Notes: a model not told the origin generated them from the sequence alone. A DNA stretch of 64,000 nt from Acinetobacter sp. ANC 3781 (GCF_004331285.1 NZ_SJOH01000011.1:56312-120311), one strand, 5' to 3'. Shown: positions 28,548 to 36,992, counted from the first letter of the stretch. Numbers and translations: made by a program.

Positions 28548-28576
28548 AAAAAGACCGCTAAAAGCGGTCTTTTTTC
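28548..28576 (-). terminator. Terminator after rplT
   Basis: AAAAAAGACCGCT-AAA-AGCGGTCTTTTTT, a perfect 13-bp stem 17 bases beyond the rplT stop, able to work on both strands. Confidence 0.9.
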
Positions 28577-28592
28577 AATCATCAGAAGACGA

Positions 28593-28952
28593 TTAAGCAG
28601 CTAATGCGTCTTTCGCTTTTTCGGCGATAGCAGCAAATGCAACTGCATCATGCATAGCGATGTCTGCAAGTACACGACGGTCGATAATCACTTGAGCTTT
28701 TTTCAAGCCAGCGATCATACGGCTGTACGATAAACCATTAAGACGCGCACCAGCATTGATACGTGCAATCCACAAAGCGCGGAATTGACGTTTCTTCTGA
28801 CGACGGTCGCGGTAAGCATATTGACCTGCTTTAATTACTGCTTGGAACGCTACGCGATATACGCGTGAACGAGCGCCGTAGTAACCTTTAGCACGAGCAA
28901 GAATTCTTTTATGACGGCGATGAGCCTGGACACCACGTTTTACACGAGCCAT
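28593..28952 (-). CDS. rplT: 50S ribosomal protein L20
   Basis: Early-assembly protein of the large subunit, 119 residues, with the family start [26 protein letters not shown] and a very basic N-terminal extension. L20 represses its own operon in E. coli by binding the rpmI leader. Here it follows rpmI by 12 bases but is about 5.5 kb away from infC, with which it usually forms one operon. Confidence 0.98.
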   Translation of the reverse strand: MARVKRGVQAHRRHKRILARAKGYYGARSRVYRVAFQAVIKAGQYAYRDRRQKKRQFRALWIARINAGARLNGLSYSRMIAGLKKAQVIIDRRVLADIAMHDAVAFAAIAEKAKDALAA

Positions 28953-28964
28953 TTATAAATCTCC

Positions 28965-29159
28965 TTAAAGGTATGGGCACATACGGCGAACTGAAGCAAC
29001 GTCACTTACGTGAACCATTACACAGCCGCGCAATTGACGAATACGCTTAGCAGATTTTTTGGTCAAAATGTGGCGTTTGAACGCTTGTTTACGCTTGATA
29101 CCGTTAGCAGTCGCTTTAAAGCGTTTAGCTGCACCACGGCGAGTTTTCATCTTAGGCAT
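28965..29159 (-). CDS. rpmI: 50S ribosomal protein L35
   Basis: A 64-residue basic protein of the large subunit. The open frame runs up to 29288, but the start is the ATG at 29159 ([14 protein letters not shown]), preceded by AAGAGG. It is the first gene of a two-gene unit with rplT. The leader upstream (29160 to about 29300) contains the palindrome ACCTGCAGGT at 29212-29221, which could be part of a regulatory fold. Confidence 0.97.
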   Translation of the reverse strand: MPKMKTRRGAAKRFKATANGIKRKQAFKRHILTKKSAKRIRQLRGCVMVHVSDVASVRRMCPYL

Positions 29160-29396
29160 AACAACCTCTTTTGAACACCTGTTCGGAACGTCTGCACCAT
29201 TGCAAAAACGACCTGCAGGTAAGGGAGCCAGTATTCTAAAGCATCTTTGCTTAAAACAAAAGCACCTATCCTTAAAATACCCAACCAATCGTCTGCTTCT
29301 GTTAGTTTTATTTCCAATATAAAATGTGGGATTTTTTTATTAATAAATCATTTATTCGGTCTTATAATTATCACAACATAAGAATACTGGAATAAC

Positions 29397-30656
29397 ATGA
29401 CTCCCGCACAGGATGCTTTTGCGGCACTGCGCTATCGTGATTTCTCAATTGTCACGGTGAATCAGTTCTGTCTCACTCTCGCCATTTTAATTCAAGAAAT
29501 TATTGTCGCGTATTCACTTTATCAAATTACCAAAGATCCACTGACCCTAGGTTTGATTGGTTTAGCCGAAGCGATTCCGTTTATCACCTTGTCTTTATGG
29601 GGTGGCTATTTTGCTGACCGCTTTAATAAACAGACCATTATGAAAATCTGTTTGTTCTTTGCCGTGCCTTTACCTGTGGTTTTATGGTGGCTATTTCATC
29701 GTTATGGTCTAGGTGAAATTGGGATAAATACCCTTTCTTGGGGAATTTATGCAGTTATTTTTGGCTTGGGTACGATCCGCGGTTTTTATAATCCCTCGGC
29801 TACTTCACTTAAGCCGTTTCTGATTCCTCGTGATCTCTATGCCAATGGTGCAACTTGGACCACAATTGGGTGGCAAAGTGGCGTAATTATCGGACCCATG
29901 CTCGGTGGTTTCATGCTGGCATTTTTAGGTCGCGAAACCAGCTTGCTATCGGTCGCGGTATTGTTGAGTATCTGCTTTATTTTAATTAACTTGCTGCAAA
30001 AACGTAGTTTTCCCAAAATCGAAACGCATAATCTGGTTGAAAGTCTGGGCGATGGTTTCCGCTTTATCTGGAAAACCAAAATCGTGCTGTGGGCAATTTC
30101 TCTAGATCTGGTTTCAGTCTTATTTGGGGGTGTCATTGCCCTGCTGCCAATTTTCGCTGAAGATATTTTAAAAGTTGGTCCTGAAGGCTTGGGTTATTTA
30201 CGCGCTGCTCCTTCCATTGGGGCGCTTTTTACCATGATTGTCCTAACCAAGTTTCCACCGACCCAAAATGCCTGGCGCAATATGTTGCTTGCAGTGGCCG
30301 GTTTTGGAGTGTTCACGCTGCTGTTTGCCTTCTCAAACAACATGTGGCTATCCCTGTTTGCTTTAGCCATGACTGGTGCCTGTGACAGTATTTCAGTCGT
30401 GGTTCGTCAAACCATTCTACAGATTTACCCGCCTGAGAATATGCGTGGACGTGTTGCGGCAGTAAATGGCATGTTTGTCTCATCAAGCAACGAATTGGGT
30501 GCGTTTGAATCTGGCCTAGCGGCAAAATACATGGGTGCTATTATGGCAACGGTCTTTGGCGGCTGTATGACCATGGCTGTCGTGACTATAAGCTGGATCA
30601 AAACCAAAGATTTATTTGGTGTAGATATCACTCAAGGTGATGATCAAAGACGTTAA
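29397..30656 (+). CDS. major facilitator superfamily transporter (MFS_3/EntS-like)
   Basis: A 419-residue inner-membrane protein with about twelve membrane segments. The cytoplasmic loop after helix 2 has the MFS motif in GGYFADRFNKQTI, and the N-terminal FAALRYRDFSI is typical of the enterobactin-exporter-like MFS_3 group. Later NMRGRVAAVNGMFVSSSNELGAFESG is also characteristic of that group. The exported substrate is unknown and there is no Fur box upstream. It stands between rpmI (divergent) and a TonB-C-domain protein. Confidence 0.87.
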   Translation: MTPAQDAFAALRYRDFSIVTVNQFCLTLAILIQEIIVAYSLYQITKDPLTLGLIGLAEAIPFITLSLWGGYFADRFNKQTIMKICLFFAVPLPVVLWWLFHRYGLGEIGINTLSWGIYAVIFGLGTIRGFYNPSATSLKPFLIPRDLYANGATWTTIGWQSGVIIGPMLGGFMLAFLGRETSLLSVAVLLSICFILINLLQKRSFPKIETHNLVESLGDGFRFIWKTKIVLWAISLDLVSVLFGGVIALLPIFAEDILKVGPEGLGYLRAAPSIGALFTMIVLTKFPPTQNAWRNMLLAVAGFGVFTLLFAFSNNMWLSLFALAMTGACDSISVVVRQTILQIYPPENMRGRVAAVNGMFVSSSNELGAFESGLAAKYMGAIMATVFGGCMTMAVVTISWIKTKDLFGVDITQGDDQRR

Positions 30657-30760
30657 TTCACTTTTTAGACTTGCGAGTATTTCTAATTCAGGAAATACTT
30701 CGCACTCAAAATGCTCCGCTACCGCCGCAACCTCTGGTTTGATTAAAGAACTTAATATTT

Positions 30761-31495
30761 ATGAAGCAAATACTGTGTTTTTCTCTACTCATGAGCTTAC
30801 CGTTAAGCGCTACATATAGTGCTACAGCTAATTCATCCAAACAACTCGCGGTCCAAAAAAGCGCAGCCCTTCCGGCGCATTTAACCACGCGCATTCAATG
30901 GACCAAATTTCCACATCCTTCTTATAAAAATAAAGATTTAAAAGATCAAAACCGAAATGCAATTATCCGGATCTATGCCGATGAGACCGGTACGATTAGC
31001 AAAGCCAGTATCCAGGAGAGCACCGGTTTAAGCTATTTAGATGATCTGTTAATTAAAGCGGTACGTGAGGTAAGTGTAAAACCGCATATCGAAAATAATA
31101 CAGCCCTTCCACAAATTGGCTATCAAACCTTTAGCCTGAAATTAAGCCAAGACCATGACACTGAAGTTTGCCAATACAACTTTAACTCTAAAAACTGGCA
31201 GGCTCAGCAGCAAGATAAAAAAGTACCTTTTTCATATCGTGTTCAACCCGATTTAGATATCGACTCTGAACAACTCAATGGACACAATCGTGCAGTGAAA
31301 TTTACTTTTAAAGTAAATAAACACGGCGATGTAAAAAAAGTCAAAGTGAAAAACGGTTCAGGTATTTATGCTTTAGACCAACAAATTTTACGTGCAGTCT
31401 CAGACGCGAAAGTAGATGTACCACGTAAATATTGGGTTTATAAAAAATCAACTCTTAAAGATGAAATCAAGTTTGATTTAAATCAATGCCGGTAA
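30761..31495 (+). CDS. exported protein with two TonB C-terminal-like domains
   Basis: A 244-residue protein with an N-terminal signal peptide (about residues 1-21) but no membrane anchor or proline-rich spacer. Two TonB_C-like units can be seen: about 50-132 (IIRIYADETGTISKASIQESTGLSYLDDLLIKAVRE) and about 165-244 (VKFTFKVNKHGDVKKVKVKNGSGIYALDQQILRAV). Each has the beta-strand, glycine turn, S/NGSG and the helix with D-x-x-I/L-x-A-V. It cannot draw energy from ExbBD as a normal TonB would. Function unknown. Confidence 0.75.
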   Translation: MKQILCFSLLMSLPLSATYSATANSSKQLAVQKSAALPAHLTTRIQWTKFPHPSYKNKDLKDQNRNAIIRIYADETGTISKASIQESTGLSYLDDLLIKAVREVSVKPHIENNTALPQIGYQTFSLKLSQDHDTEVCQYNFNSKNWQAQQQDKKVPFSYRVQPDLDIDSEQLNGHNRAVKFTFKVNKHGDVKKVKVKNGSGIYALDQQILRAVSDAKVDVPRKYWVYKKSTLKDEIKFDLNQCR

Positions 31496-31517
31496 TTTGA
31501 ATACGAGTCTAGGCAAT

Positions 31518-31546
31518 AAAAAGAGATGCGCCCTGCATCTCTTTTT
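31518..31546. terminator. Bidirectional terminator
   Basis: AAAAAGAGATGC-GCCCT-GCATCTCTTTTT between two convergent genes; its right end overlaps the stop codon of the YqaA-family gene. Confidence 0.88.
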
Positions 31547-31970
31547 AAAATATTGAAAAAGCAGCATAGATAAATAAATACCGTCCTACTTTGGCAATAC
31601 TCACAATCCATAAAAACCGCCAGAAGTTTTGTCTTAACAAGCCGGCAATTAAAGTAATCGGATCACCAATAATGGGCACCCAGCTCAACAGCAACGACCA
31701 GTAGCCATATTTTTGATAAATCCCTTGTGCCTTTAACATTTGCTGCTCAGAGACAGGAAACCATTTTTTATCTTTATAGTGTTCGATTTGGAAGCCTAGC
31801 CACCAATTCACACAGGAACCCAAAATATTTCCCACGCTTGCAACAAGCAGCAGTCTACTAATTGAATGACTACCCTCGGCCAACAATGCCAGTAAAACCG
31901 CTTCAGACTGTAAAGGCAATAAAGTTGCTGCGCCGAAAGCGGAAATAAAAAGTAAAACGTAGGACAGCAT
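31545..31970 (-). CDS. YqaA/DedA-like membrane protein
   Basis: A 141-residue protein of the YqaA group within the SNARE-associated/DedA (VTT) superfamily. The N-terminal FGAATLLPLQSEAVLLALL and the central GNILGSCVNWWLG and WVPIIGDPITLIAGLLR are hallmarks. DedA relatives are membrane proteins involved in lipid-carrier flipping and membrane homeostasis. About four membrane segments and re-entrant loops are likely. The gene upstream on the same strand ends 15 bases before its start. Confidence 0.87.
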   Translation of the reverse strand: MLSYVLLFISAFGAATLLPLQSEAVLLALLAEGSHSISRLLLVASVGNILGSCVNWWLGFQIEHYKDKKWFPVSEQQMLKAQGIYQKYGYWSLLLSWVPIIGDPITLIAGLLRQNFWRFLWIVSIAKVGRYLFIYAAFSIF

Positions 31971-31985
31971 TAGATGAATAACAGC

Positions 31986-32285
31986 TTAAAGACCAAGTTT
32001 TCTCTTGGTAGATTGATATTCATAAACTGACCAGATAATGAATAAAACCATCACCACCCATCGCGCCAAATCATAACGATGCGCAATGACGCGAAAAATT
32101 TCTTTAGAGATGGCTGGATCATTGGCTTTTAGCGTCTCTGCAACTGACTGCATATGCACGACTTCAGCAATAAAGAGCAATAAGCAAGCGGCAATACCAA
32201 AGATAATTGCCCAATAAATTTTCTTATTTGTTTCAACAATATGGGTCAAATTTAAGAAAAAGTCTTTCATAGCCATGAGGTCCAA
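31986..32285 (-). CDS. small two-helix membrane protein
   Basis: A 99-residue protein with two hydrophobic segments (about residues 24-43 and 74-90) separated by a polar loop. No family was recognised. Three in-frame ATGs lie within seven codons (32285, 32276, 32270), so the exact start is uncertain. It is followed closely by the YqaA-family gene on the same strand and preceded by the gst terminator. Confidence 0.6.
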   Translation of the reverse strand: MDLMAMKDFFLNLTHIVETNKKIYWAIIFGIAACLLLFIAEVVHMQSVAETLKANDPAISKEIFRVIAHRYDLARWVVMVLFIIWSVYEYQSTKRKLGL

Positions 32286-32287
32286 TA

Positions 32288-32310
32288 AAAAACCACCGCA
32301 ACGGGTGGTT
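32288..32310 (-). terminator. Terminator after the GST gene
   Basis: On the minus strand AACCACC-CGTTGC-GGTGGTT is followed by TTTTATT. Confidence 0.82.
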
Positions 32311-32379
32311 TATTTTCTGCGAGATTTAAGCGGTATTATTGCGTAATCTTAGCACAAAAACCTTTCGCAATTTTTATCC

Positions 32380-33003
32380 TCAAGGATTCACTTGAATTGC
32401 CAATGCACGTTGCACTGCCGGACGTGCAGTTAAGCGCTCAATATATTCTTTTACGTATGGATAATCTTCGAGCTGAATTTGCTGCCATTCATAACGCAAA
32501 ATCCACGGCAGAATTGCCATATCGGCAATTGAATATTCACCCGCGACATATTTTTGCCCCATCAGCTGTTTGTTTAACACGCCATATAAACGCTTACTTT
32601 CATTGATATAACGATCAATCGCATAAGGAATTTTTTCAGCTGCAAATTTACCAAAATGATGATTCTGCCCGAGCATAGGTCCTAAACCACCCATTTGCCA
32701 CATCAACCACTGTTCAACTTCAACACGTTGCTGCTCATCAGTTGGATAGTACAAGCCGGTTTTACGTCCCAAATATTGCAAAATTGCGCCAGATTCAAAT
32801 ACGGAAATGGCCTCACCACCCGGACCATCCTGATCGACAATGGCCGGAATTTTATTGTTTGGAGAAATACGTAAAAAGTCAGGTTGAAACTGATCATTTT
32901 CCATAATATTGATGGGGAAAATTTGATAATCCAAGCCCATTTCTTCTAAAGCTATTGTAATTTTATGACCATTGGGCGTTCCCCAATAATAGAGATCAAT
33001 CAT
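32380..33003 (-). CDS. yfcG: glutathione S-transferase, YfcG (nu-class) type
   Basis: A 207-residue cytosolic GST. The N-terminal thioredoxin-like domain has TPNGHKITIALEEMGLDY, with the Thr and Asn that bind glutathione in YfcG instead of a catalytic Tyr or Ser, and the cis-proline motif NNKIPAIVDQDGP, then FESGAILQYL. The C-terminal helical domain has GGLGPMLGQNHHF and YSIADMAILPW. These match E. coli YfcG, a disulfide-bond oxidoreductase. It is a single gene with its own terminator. Confidence 0.9.
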   Translation of the reverse strand: MIDLYYWGTPNGHKITIALEEMGLDYQIFPINIMENDQFQPDFLRISPNNKIPAIVDQDGPGGEAISVFESGAILQYLGRKTGLYYPTDEQQRVEVEQWLMWQMGGLGPMLGQNHHFGKFAAEKIPYAIDRYINESKRLYGVLNKQLMGQKYVAGEYSIADMAILPWILRYEWQQIQLEDYPYVKEYIERLTARPAVQRALAIQVNP

Positions 33004-33188
33004 TTTTTCTACCTTTTGTCTTTCTGGCTCTATATGACATTATTAAACAATATGAATATTTATAGCATGTTTTATTGCGCTAAACCTTAATCTTTAGTGA
33101 AACTTAATAAACACAATTAAGCTGCTTGACCTATTAATTTATCCCCTATTATCCGATTAAGATTTTCTCAATTTTTTTAATTAAAATG

Positions 33189-33216
33189 CTTGAAAAGCCA
33201 AATTGCAGACCTATAT
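33189..33216 (+). promoter_or_regulatory. Sigma-32-like heat-shock promoter of hsp20
   Basis: CTTGAAA at 33189-33195, a 13-base spacer, then ACCTATAT at 33209-33216, compared with CTTGAAA-N13-CCCCATNT. Transcription would start near 33223 and give a leader of about 110 bases. Confidence 0.65.
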
Positions 33217-33241
33217 TTATTCAAAGTAAAGCCATGATCGC

Positions 33242-33333
33242 GTAAAGCTATAGCTTTACTGACTGTTGATGCTCAGCATGACAGCCTTGAAATCTTATTT
33301 ATAAAACTTTGCTGAACTCAGGAGGTTCTATCA
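33242..33333 (+). promoter_or_regulatory. ROSE-like RNA thermometer candidate in the hsp20 leader
   Basis: Three consecutive hairpins can form. The first is GTAAAGC-TATA-GCTTTAC (33242-33259). The second is CTGT..ATGC-TCA-GCAT..ACAG (33263-33284). In the third, UUGCU (33309-33313) faces the ribosome site AGGAG (33320-33324) with a U-G pair, a U-A pair, a G-G mismatch, a C-G pair and a U-A pair. That last pairing is the signature of ROSE thermosensors of small heat-shock genes. No folding energies were computed. Confidence 0.55.
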
Positions 33334-33792
33334 ATGAGTAATGTAAGTCTTACTCCACTATTTCGTCGCAGTATCGGTTTTGACCGTCTGAATGATCTAT
33401 TTGATTATGCGATGCAAAGTGATACCCCTAATTACCCACCTTATAATATTGAAAAGACGGGTGACAATCACTACCGCATTGTGGTGGCTACCGCAGGCTT
33501 TGCCGAAGAAGAACTGATGATTAATCTTGAAAATCAAGTACTCACCATTTTAGGTAAACCTGCGGAAGAAAGTACCGATAACACGATTGAATTTTTACAT
33601 AAAGGCATTGCCCGTCGTTCATTCAAACTCTCGCTACGCCTAGATGAACATATTGAAGTACAGCATGCCGACTATGAAAATGGCTTATTAAAAATAGACT
33701 TACAGCGTATTATTCCAGAAGAGAAATTGCCGAGACAAATTCCGATTGGGAAGAAAATTGAACGCTTAGAGTCCACTACCGTTGACGCATAA
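33334..33792 (+). CDS. small heat-shock protein, Hsp20/IbpA family
   Basis: A 152-residue holdase chaperone. The N-terminus FRRSIGFDRLNDLFDYA and PPYNIEKTGDNHYRIVVATAGFAEEEL are the IbpA-type start of the alpha-crystallin domain (about residues 36-130). RRSFKLSLRLDEHIEV and YENGLLKIDLQR are the usual strands, followed by a short tail with a PRQIPI motif replacing the canonical I-x-I. Ribosome site AGGAGGT. Expression is probably heat-controlled both at the promoter and through the leader. Confidence 0.95.
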   Translation: MSNVSLTPLFRRSIGFDRLNDLFDYAMQSDTPNYPPYNIEKTGDNHYRIVVATAGFAEEELMINLENQVLTILGKPAEESTDNTIEFLHKGIARRSFKLSLRLDEHIEVQHADYENGLLKIDLQRIIPEEKLPRQIPIGKKIERLESTTVDA

Positions 33793-33800
33793 ACCGTATC

Positions 33801-33826
33801 AAAGACCTGCCTAAGTGCAGGTCTTT
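33801..33826 (+). terminator. Terminator after hsp20
   Basis: AAAGACCTGC-CTAAGT-GCAGGTCTTT followed by further T residues. Confidence 0.9.
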
Positions 33827-33958
33827 TTCTATTTCCTCTAGTTTTAATTTAACAATCACCTCAAAAAAATAAAATGCTATTTAAAAGCTTATATGAATAT
33901 ACTGCTCAAGTAGCACATAAAAAAATCATAAACATTTGCAAAGAAAAATAGGCAAAAT

Positions 33959-34360
33959 ATGCATTATTCAAAACCTGCCAATATGGGTCCAACCACGATT
34001 TTTATCGCTTTTATCTGTTTCATCATTCTGATTGGCTTATTTCTTTTTGGCTGGCCACATTATAAAGTATGGAAACAAGGTATGGATGGTCAAGCAGCAT
34101 TAGCAGAAGCCGAGCAATCCAAAATGATTCAGGTTCAGGTCGCTAAAGCAGAATTGGAAAGTACCAAATTGCGTGCCGAAGCCATAAAATTAGTCGGTCA
34201 AGCCGCGAAAGACTATCCTGAATACCGTAAACAGGAGTTTATTGGCGCCTTTGGTGAGGCGTTACGTGATGGTCGTATTCAGCAAATTATTTATGTACCG
34301 ACCGAAGCCAATATTCCAATTGTGGAAGCAGGTAAAAACAGTAGCCCTCTACAACAATAA
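33959..34360 (+). CDS. single-span membrane protein with SPFH-like coiled-coil tail
   Basis: A 133-residue protein with one membrane helix (about residues 12-32) and a long charged helix (about 45-95) rich in Ala, Glu, Gln and Lys: AALAEAEQSKMIQVQVAKAELESTKLRAEAIK. The last part resembles the C-terminal helix of stomatin/SPFH proteins without the SPFH domain itself. Similar short 'membrane protease subunit' proteins occur in bacteria and phages. Function unknown. It is convergent with infC. Confidence 0.65.
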   Translation: MHYSKPANMGPTTIFIAFICFIILIGLFLFGWPHYKVWKQGMDGQAALAEAEQSKMIQVQVAKAELESTKLRAEAIKLVGQAAKDYPEYRKQEFIGAFGEALRDGRIQQIIYVPTEANIPIVEAGKNSSPLQQ

Positions 34361-34378
34361 GTAAAAAAGGCAGGCATA

Positions 34379-34406
34379 AAAAAGCACTGCATTTGCAGTG
34401 CTTTTT
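34379..34406. terminator. Bidirectional terminator between convergent genes
   Basis: AAAAAGCACTGC-ATTT-GCAGTGCTTTTT between the coiled-coil membrane protein gene (+) and infC (-). It ends the thrS-infC transcript. Confidence 0.9.
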
Positions 34407-34426
34407 ATCAATGGATCAACAAGTGC

Positions 34427-34978
34427 TTATTTTTTACGTTTCGGTCCAATGAGCATGCCCATTTGACGACCTTCCATTTTTGGTGCTTGTTCGACTGTAC
34501 CGTATTCAATTACGTCTGCTTCAACTTTTTGTAATTGAGCAAGACCTAATTGTTGGTGAGCCATTTCACGACCACGGAAGCGCAAGGTAATTTTTACCTT
34601 GTTCCCTTCCTCGAGGAAACGAAGAATTGCACGTAACTTGATGTTGTAATCACCAATGTCTGTACCAGGACGCAACTTAATCTCTTTAACCTGAACTTGA
34701 TGCTGTTTTTTCTTCGCATCTTTTTGCTTTTGCTTCAGATCGAATAAATGTTTGTTAAAGTCCATGATTTTACAAACAGGCGGCTCTGCATTAGCAACGA
34801 TCTCAACAAGATCAAGCTCAACTTCTTCTGCAGCGCGCAACGCTTCAGCTAAAGAAACGATGCCCTTTTGCTCTCCTTCAGCACCAACGAGACGTACTTC
34901 TTTTGCACGGATCTCGTCATTCAATGCAGGACGATTGCTTTTAGCACCTTGTTGTTGGTTACGGTCAGGCTGTTTAAT
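34427..34978 (-). CDS. infC: translation initiation factor IF-3, with an AUU start codon
   Basis: IF-3 checks the start codon and prevents 50S joining. A TTG at 34924 begins [14 protein letters not shown], but the conserved N-terminus continues upstream as [17 protein letters not shown] to an ATT at 34978, with GGAG eight bases before it. No ATG, GTG or TTG exists in frame between that ribosome site and 34924. The result is 183 residues, the expected length. E. coli infC also starts with AUU, which IF-3 itself discriminates against, so autoregulation is expected. It lies 5 bases after thrS. rpmI-rplT do not follow here. Confidence 0.93.
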   Translation of the reverse strand: MKQPDRNQQQGAKSNRPALNDEIRAKEVRLVGAEGEQKGIVSLAEALRAAEEVELDLVEIVANAEPPVCKIMDFNKHLFDLKQKQKDAKKKQHQVQVKEIKLRPGTDIGDYNIKLRAILRFLEEGNKVKITLRFRGREMAHQQLGLAQLQKVEADVIEYGTVEQAPKMEGRQMGMLIGPKRKK

Positions 34979-34983
34979 CTTTA

Positions 34984-36906
34984 TTACTCCACAATATACC
35001 GGCCACGTTCGGCTACGGCTGCTTTCACTAGGTCAACGAAGGCATCAATTGACATAGTACCTAAATTTTTTCCTGAGCGGGTACGAACATTCACAGTACC
35101 TTCCTCTACTTCACGGTCTCCAAGAACCAGTAAGTAAGGAATACGCTCTAAAGTACGTTCACGAATCTTAAAGCCGATTTTCTCATTTCTCAAGTCAGAA
35201 ATGGTACGAATTCCACTTTCTTTAAGTTTAGCGACGACTGACTCACACGCCTCGGCCTGCGAATCTGTAATATTCATTACACATGCTTGTGTTGGTGCTA
35301 ACCAAGGTGGCATAAAGCCCGCATAGTGCTCAATAAGTATACCAATAAATCGTTCAAAACTTCCAAGAATTGCACGATGCAACATTACTGGCTGATCACG
35401 GTCGTTATCTTCTGTGACATAAGAAGCATCCAAACGCTCAGGCAGGTTAAAGTCACATTGAATAGTACCACATTGCCAGATACGACCTAAGCAGTCTTTC
35501 AATGAGAATTCAATCTTAGGACCGTAGAATGCACCCTCACCTGGTTGTAAGTCCCAATCTAGACCTGCAGCATCTAAAGCATCAGCCAAAGATTTTTCTG
35601 CCATGTCCCAAAGTGCATCTTCACCCACACGTTTCTCAGGACGAGTCGACAATTTCATTTGTACCTCTTCGAAGCCAAAATCTTTGTATACATCCAGTGT
35701 CAATTTGATAAAGTCTGCAACTTCCTGACCAATCTGTTCTTTGGTACAGAAAATATGCGCGTCATCTTGAGTAAAGCCACGAACACGCATAATGCCATGT
35801 AATGAACCCGATGGTTCATTACGGTGGCATGAACCGAATTCTGCCAAACGTACAGGAAGATCACGATACGATTTTAAACCCTGATTGAACACTTGTACAT
35901 GACAAGGACAGTTCATTGGTTTAACCGCATAGTTGCGGTTTTCAGAATGCGTGGTGAACATGTTGTCTGCATAGTTTGCAGCATGTCCTGATTTTTCCCA
36001 CAACGTGAAATCCACTACCTGCGGAGTACGAATTTCTTCATAACCGTTGTCTTGCTGAACTTTACGCATGTATTGTTCAAGCACTTGGTAAATGGTCCAG
36101 CCATTTGGATGCCAGAACACCATACCCGGCGCTTCTTCTTGCATATGGAACAAATCAAGCGCTTTACCAATTTTACGGTGATCGCGTTTTTCTGCTTCTT
36201 CAATACGTTTTACATAAGCCGCTAGCTGTTTCTTGTCTGCCCACGCTGTACCGTAAATACGTTGTAATTGTTCATTCTTCGCATCACCGCGCCAGTAAGC
36301 GCCAGAGATTTTAGTCAGCTTGAATGATTTTAAGAATTTGGTGTTTGGTACGTGCGGACCACGGCACATATCCAGGTAGTCTTGATGGTAGTACAAGCCC
36401 ATTTGTGTCTCGTTAGGCATGTCCGCAATCAAGCGTAATTTGTATTCTTCGCCACGTGCTGTGAACTCTGCAATCACATCGTCACGTGGAGTCATTTTTT
36501 TCACCACATCATAGTCTTGATCGATGAGCTTTTTCATACGCTCCTCAATCGCTGCCATATCGTCTAATGTAAATGGACGTGGCATCCAGATGTCATAGTA
36601 GAAACCTTCTTCAATGACCGGACCAATCACCATTTTTGCTTCTGGGAACAATTGCTTAACAGCATGGCCAACCAAATGTGCGCATGAGTGACGAATAATT
36701 TCGACACCCGCTTCGTCTTTAGGCGTAATGATTTGTAGCGTTGCATCTTCAGTGATGAAATCGGACGCATCCACTAAACGATCATTCACACGACCAGCAA
36801 CTGTATTTTTGGCAAGACCCGGACCAATGCTGAGTGCAACGTCCATCACAGATACGGCTTGATCAAACTGTTTTTGATCGCCATTTGGCAAAGTGATAAT
36901 TGGCAT
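34984..36906 (-). CDS. thrS: threonyl-tRNA synthetase
   Basis: A 640-residue class II synthetase of standard length. Domains in order: TGS (1-60), editing domain with [10 protein letters not shown] (His near 73-77) and the later CRGPHVPNT, catalytic core with [10 protein letters not shown] (zinc cysteine near 334), FYGPKIEF and motif 3 [13 protein letters not shown], and the C-terminal anticodon-binding domain (from about 535). The ribosome site AAGGA is eight bases upstream of the ATG. A tRNA-Thr-like hairpin lies 19 bases before the start, suggesting translational autorepression. infC follows at once. Confidence 0.98.
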   Translation of the reverse strand: MPIITLPNGDQKQFDQAVSVMDVALSIGPGLAKNTVAGRVNDRLVDASDFITEDATLQIITPKDEAGVEIIRHSCAHLVGHAVKQLFPEAKMVIGPVIEEGFYYDIWMPRPFTLDDMAAIEERMKKLIDQDYDVVKKMTPRDDVIAEFTARGEEYKLRLIADMPNETQMGLYYHQDYLDMCRGPHVPNTKFLKSFKLTKISGAYWRGDAKNEQLQRIYGTAWADKKQLAAYVKRIEEAEKRDHRKIGKALDLFHMQEEAPGMVFWHPNGWTIYQVLEQYMRKVQQDNGYEEIRTPQVVDFTLWEKSGHAANYADNMFTTHSENRNYAVKPMNCPCHVQVFNQGLKSYRDLPVRLAEFGSCHRNEPSGSLHGIMRVRGFTQDDAHIFCTKEQIGQEVADFIKLTLDVYKDFGFEEVQMKLSTRPEKRVGEDALWDMAEKSLADALDAAGLDWDLQPGEGAFYGPKIEFSLKDCLGRIWQCGTIQCDFNLPERLDASYVTEDNDRDQPVMLHRAILGSFERFIGILIEHYAGFMPPWLAPTQACVMNITDSQAEACESVVAKLKESGIRTISDLRNEKIGFKIRERTLERIPYLLVLGDREVEEGTVNVRTRSGKNLGTMSIDAFVDLVKAAVAERGRYIVE

Positions 36907-36925
36907 AAGAAATCCTTAAGGAGTG

Positions 36926-36946
36926 ATGCCCCGTACCATGGGGCAT
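36926..36946 (-). promoter_or_regulatory. thrS operator candidate: hairpin mimicking the tRNA-Thr anticodon arm
   Basis: On the thrS message the sequence AUGCCCC-AUGGUAC-GGGGCAU is a perfect 7-bp stem with a 7-nt loop. The loop has U, then GGU, then A at the places of U33, anticodon 34-36 and A37 of tRNA-Thr(GGU). A GTG/CAC extension can form below a 2-base bulge. It ends 19 bases before the start codon, right above the ribosome site. E. coli thrS uses an anticodon-like hairpin in the same position. The structure is seen; the function is inferred. Confidence 0.65.
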
Positions 36947-36992
36947 ATCACCGCGAGATTATGATCGAGGCAAAGCCTCAAAAGATAAAAAC

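Larger units (their letters stand above)
33004..33333. other. Intergenic region carrying the hsp20 promoter and long leader
   Basis: The 330-base gap separates divergent gst and hsp20. The left half is AT-rich with no ORF. The right half holds a sigma-32-like promoter (33189-33216) and a structured leader of roughly 110 bases, listed separately. Confidence 0.7.
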
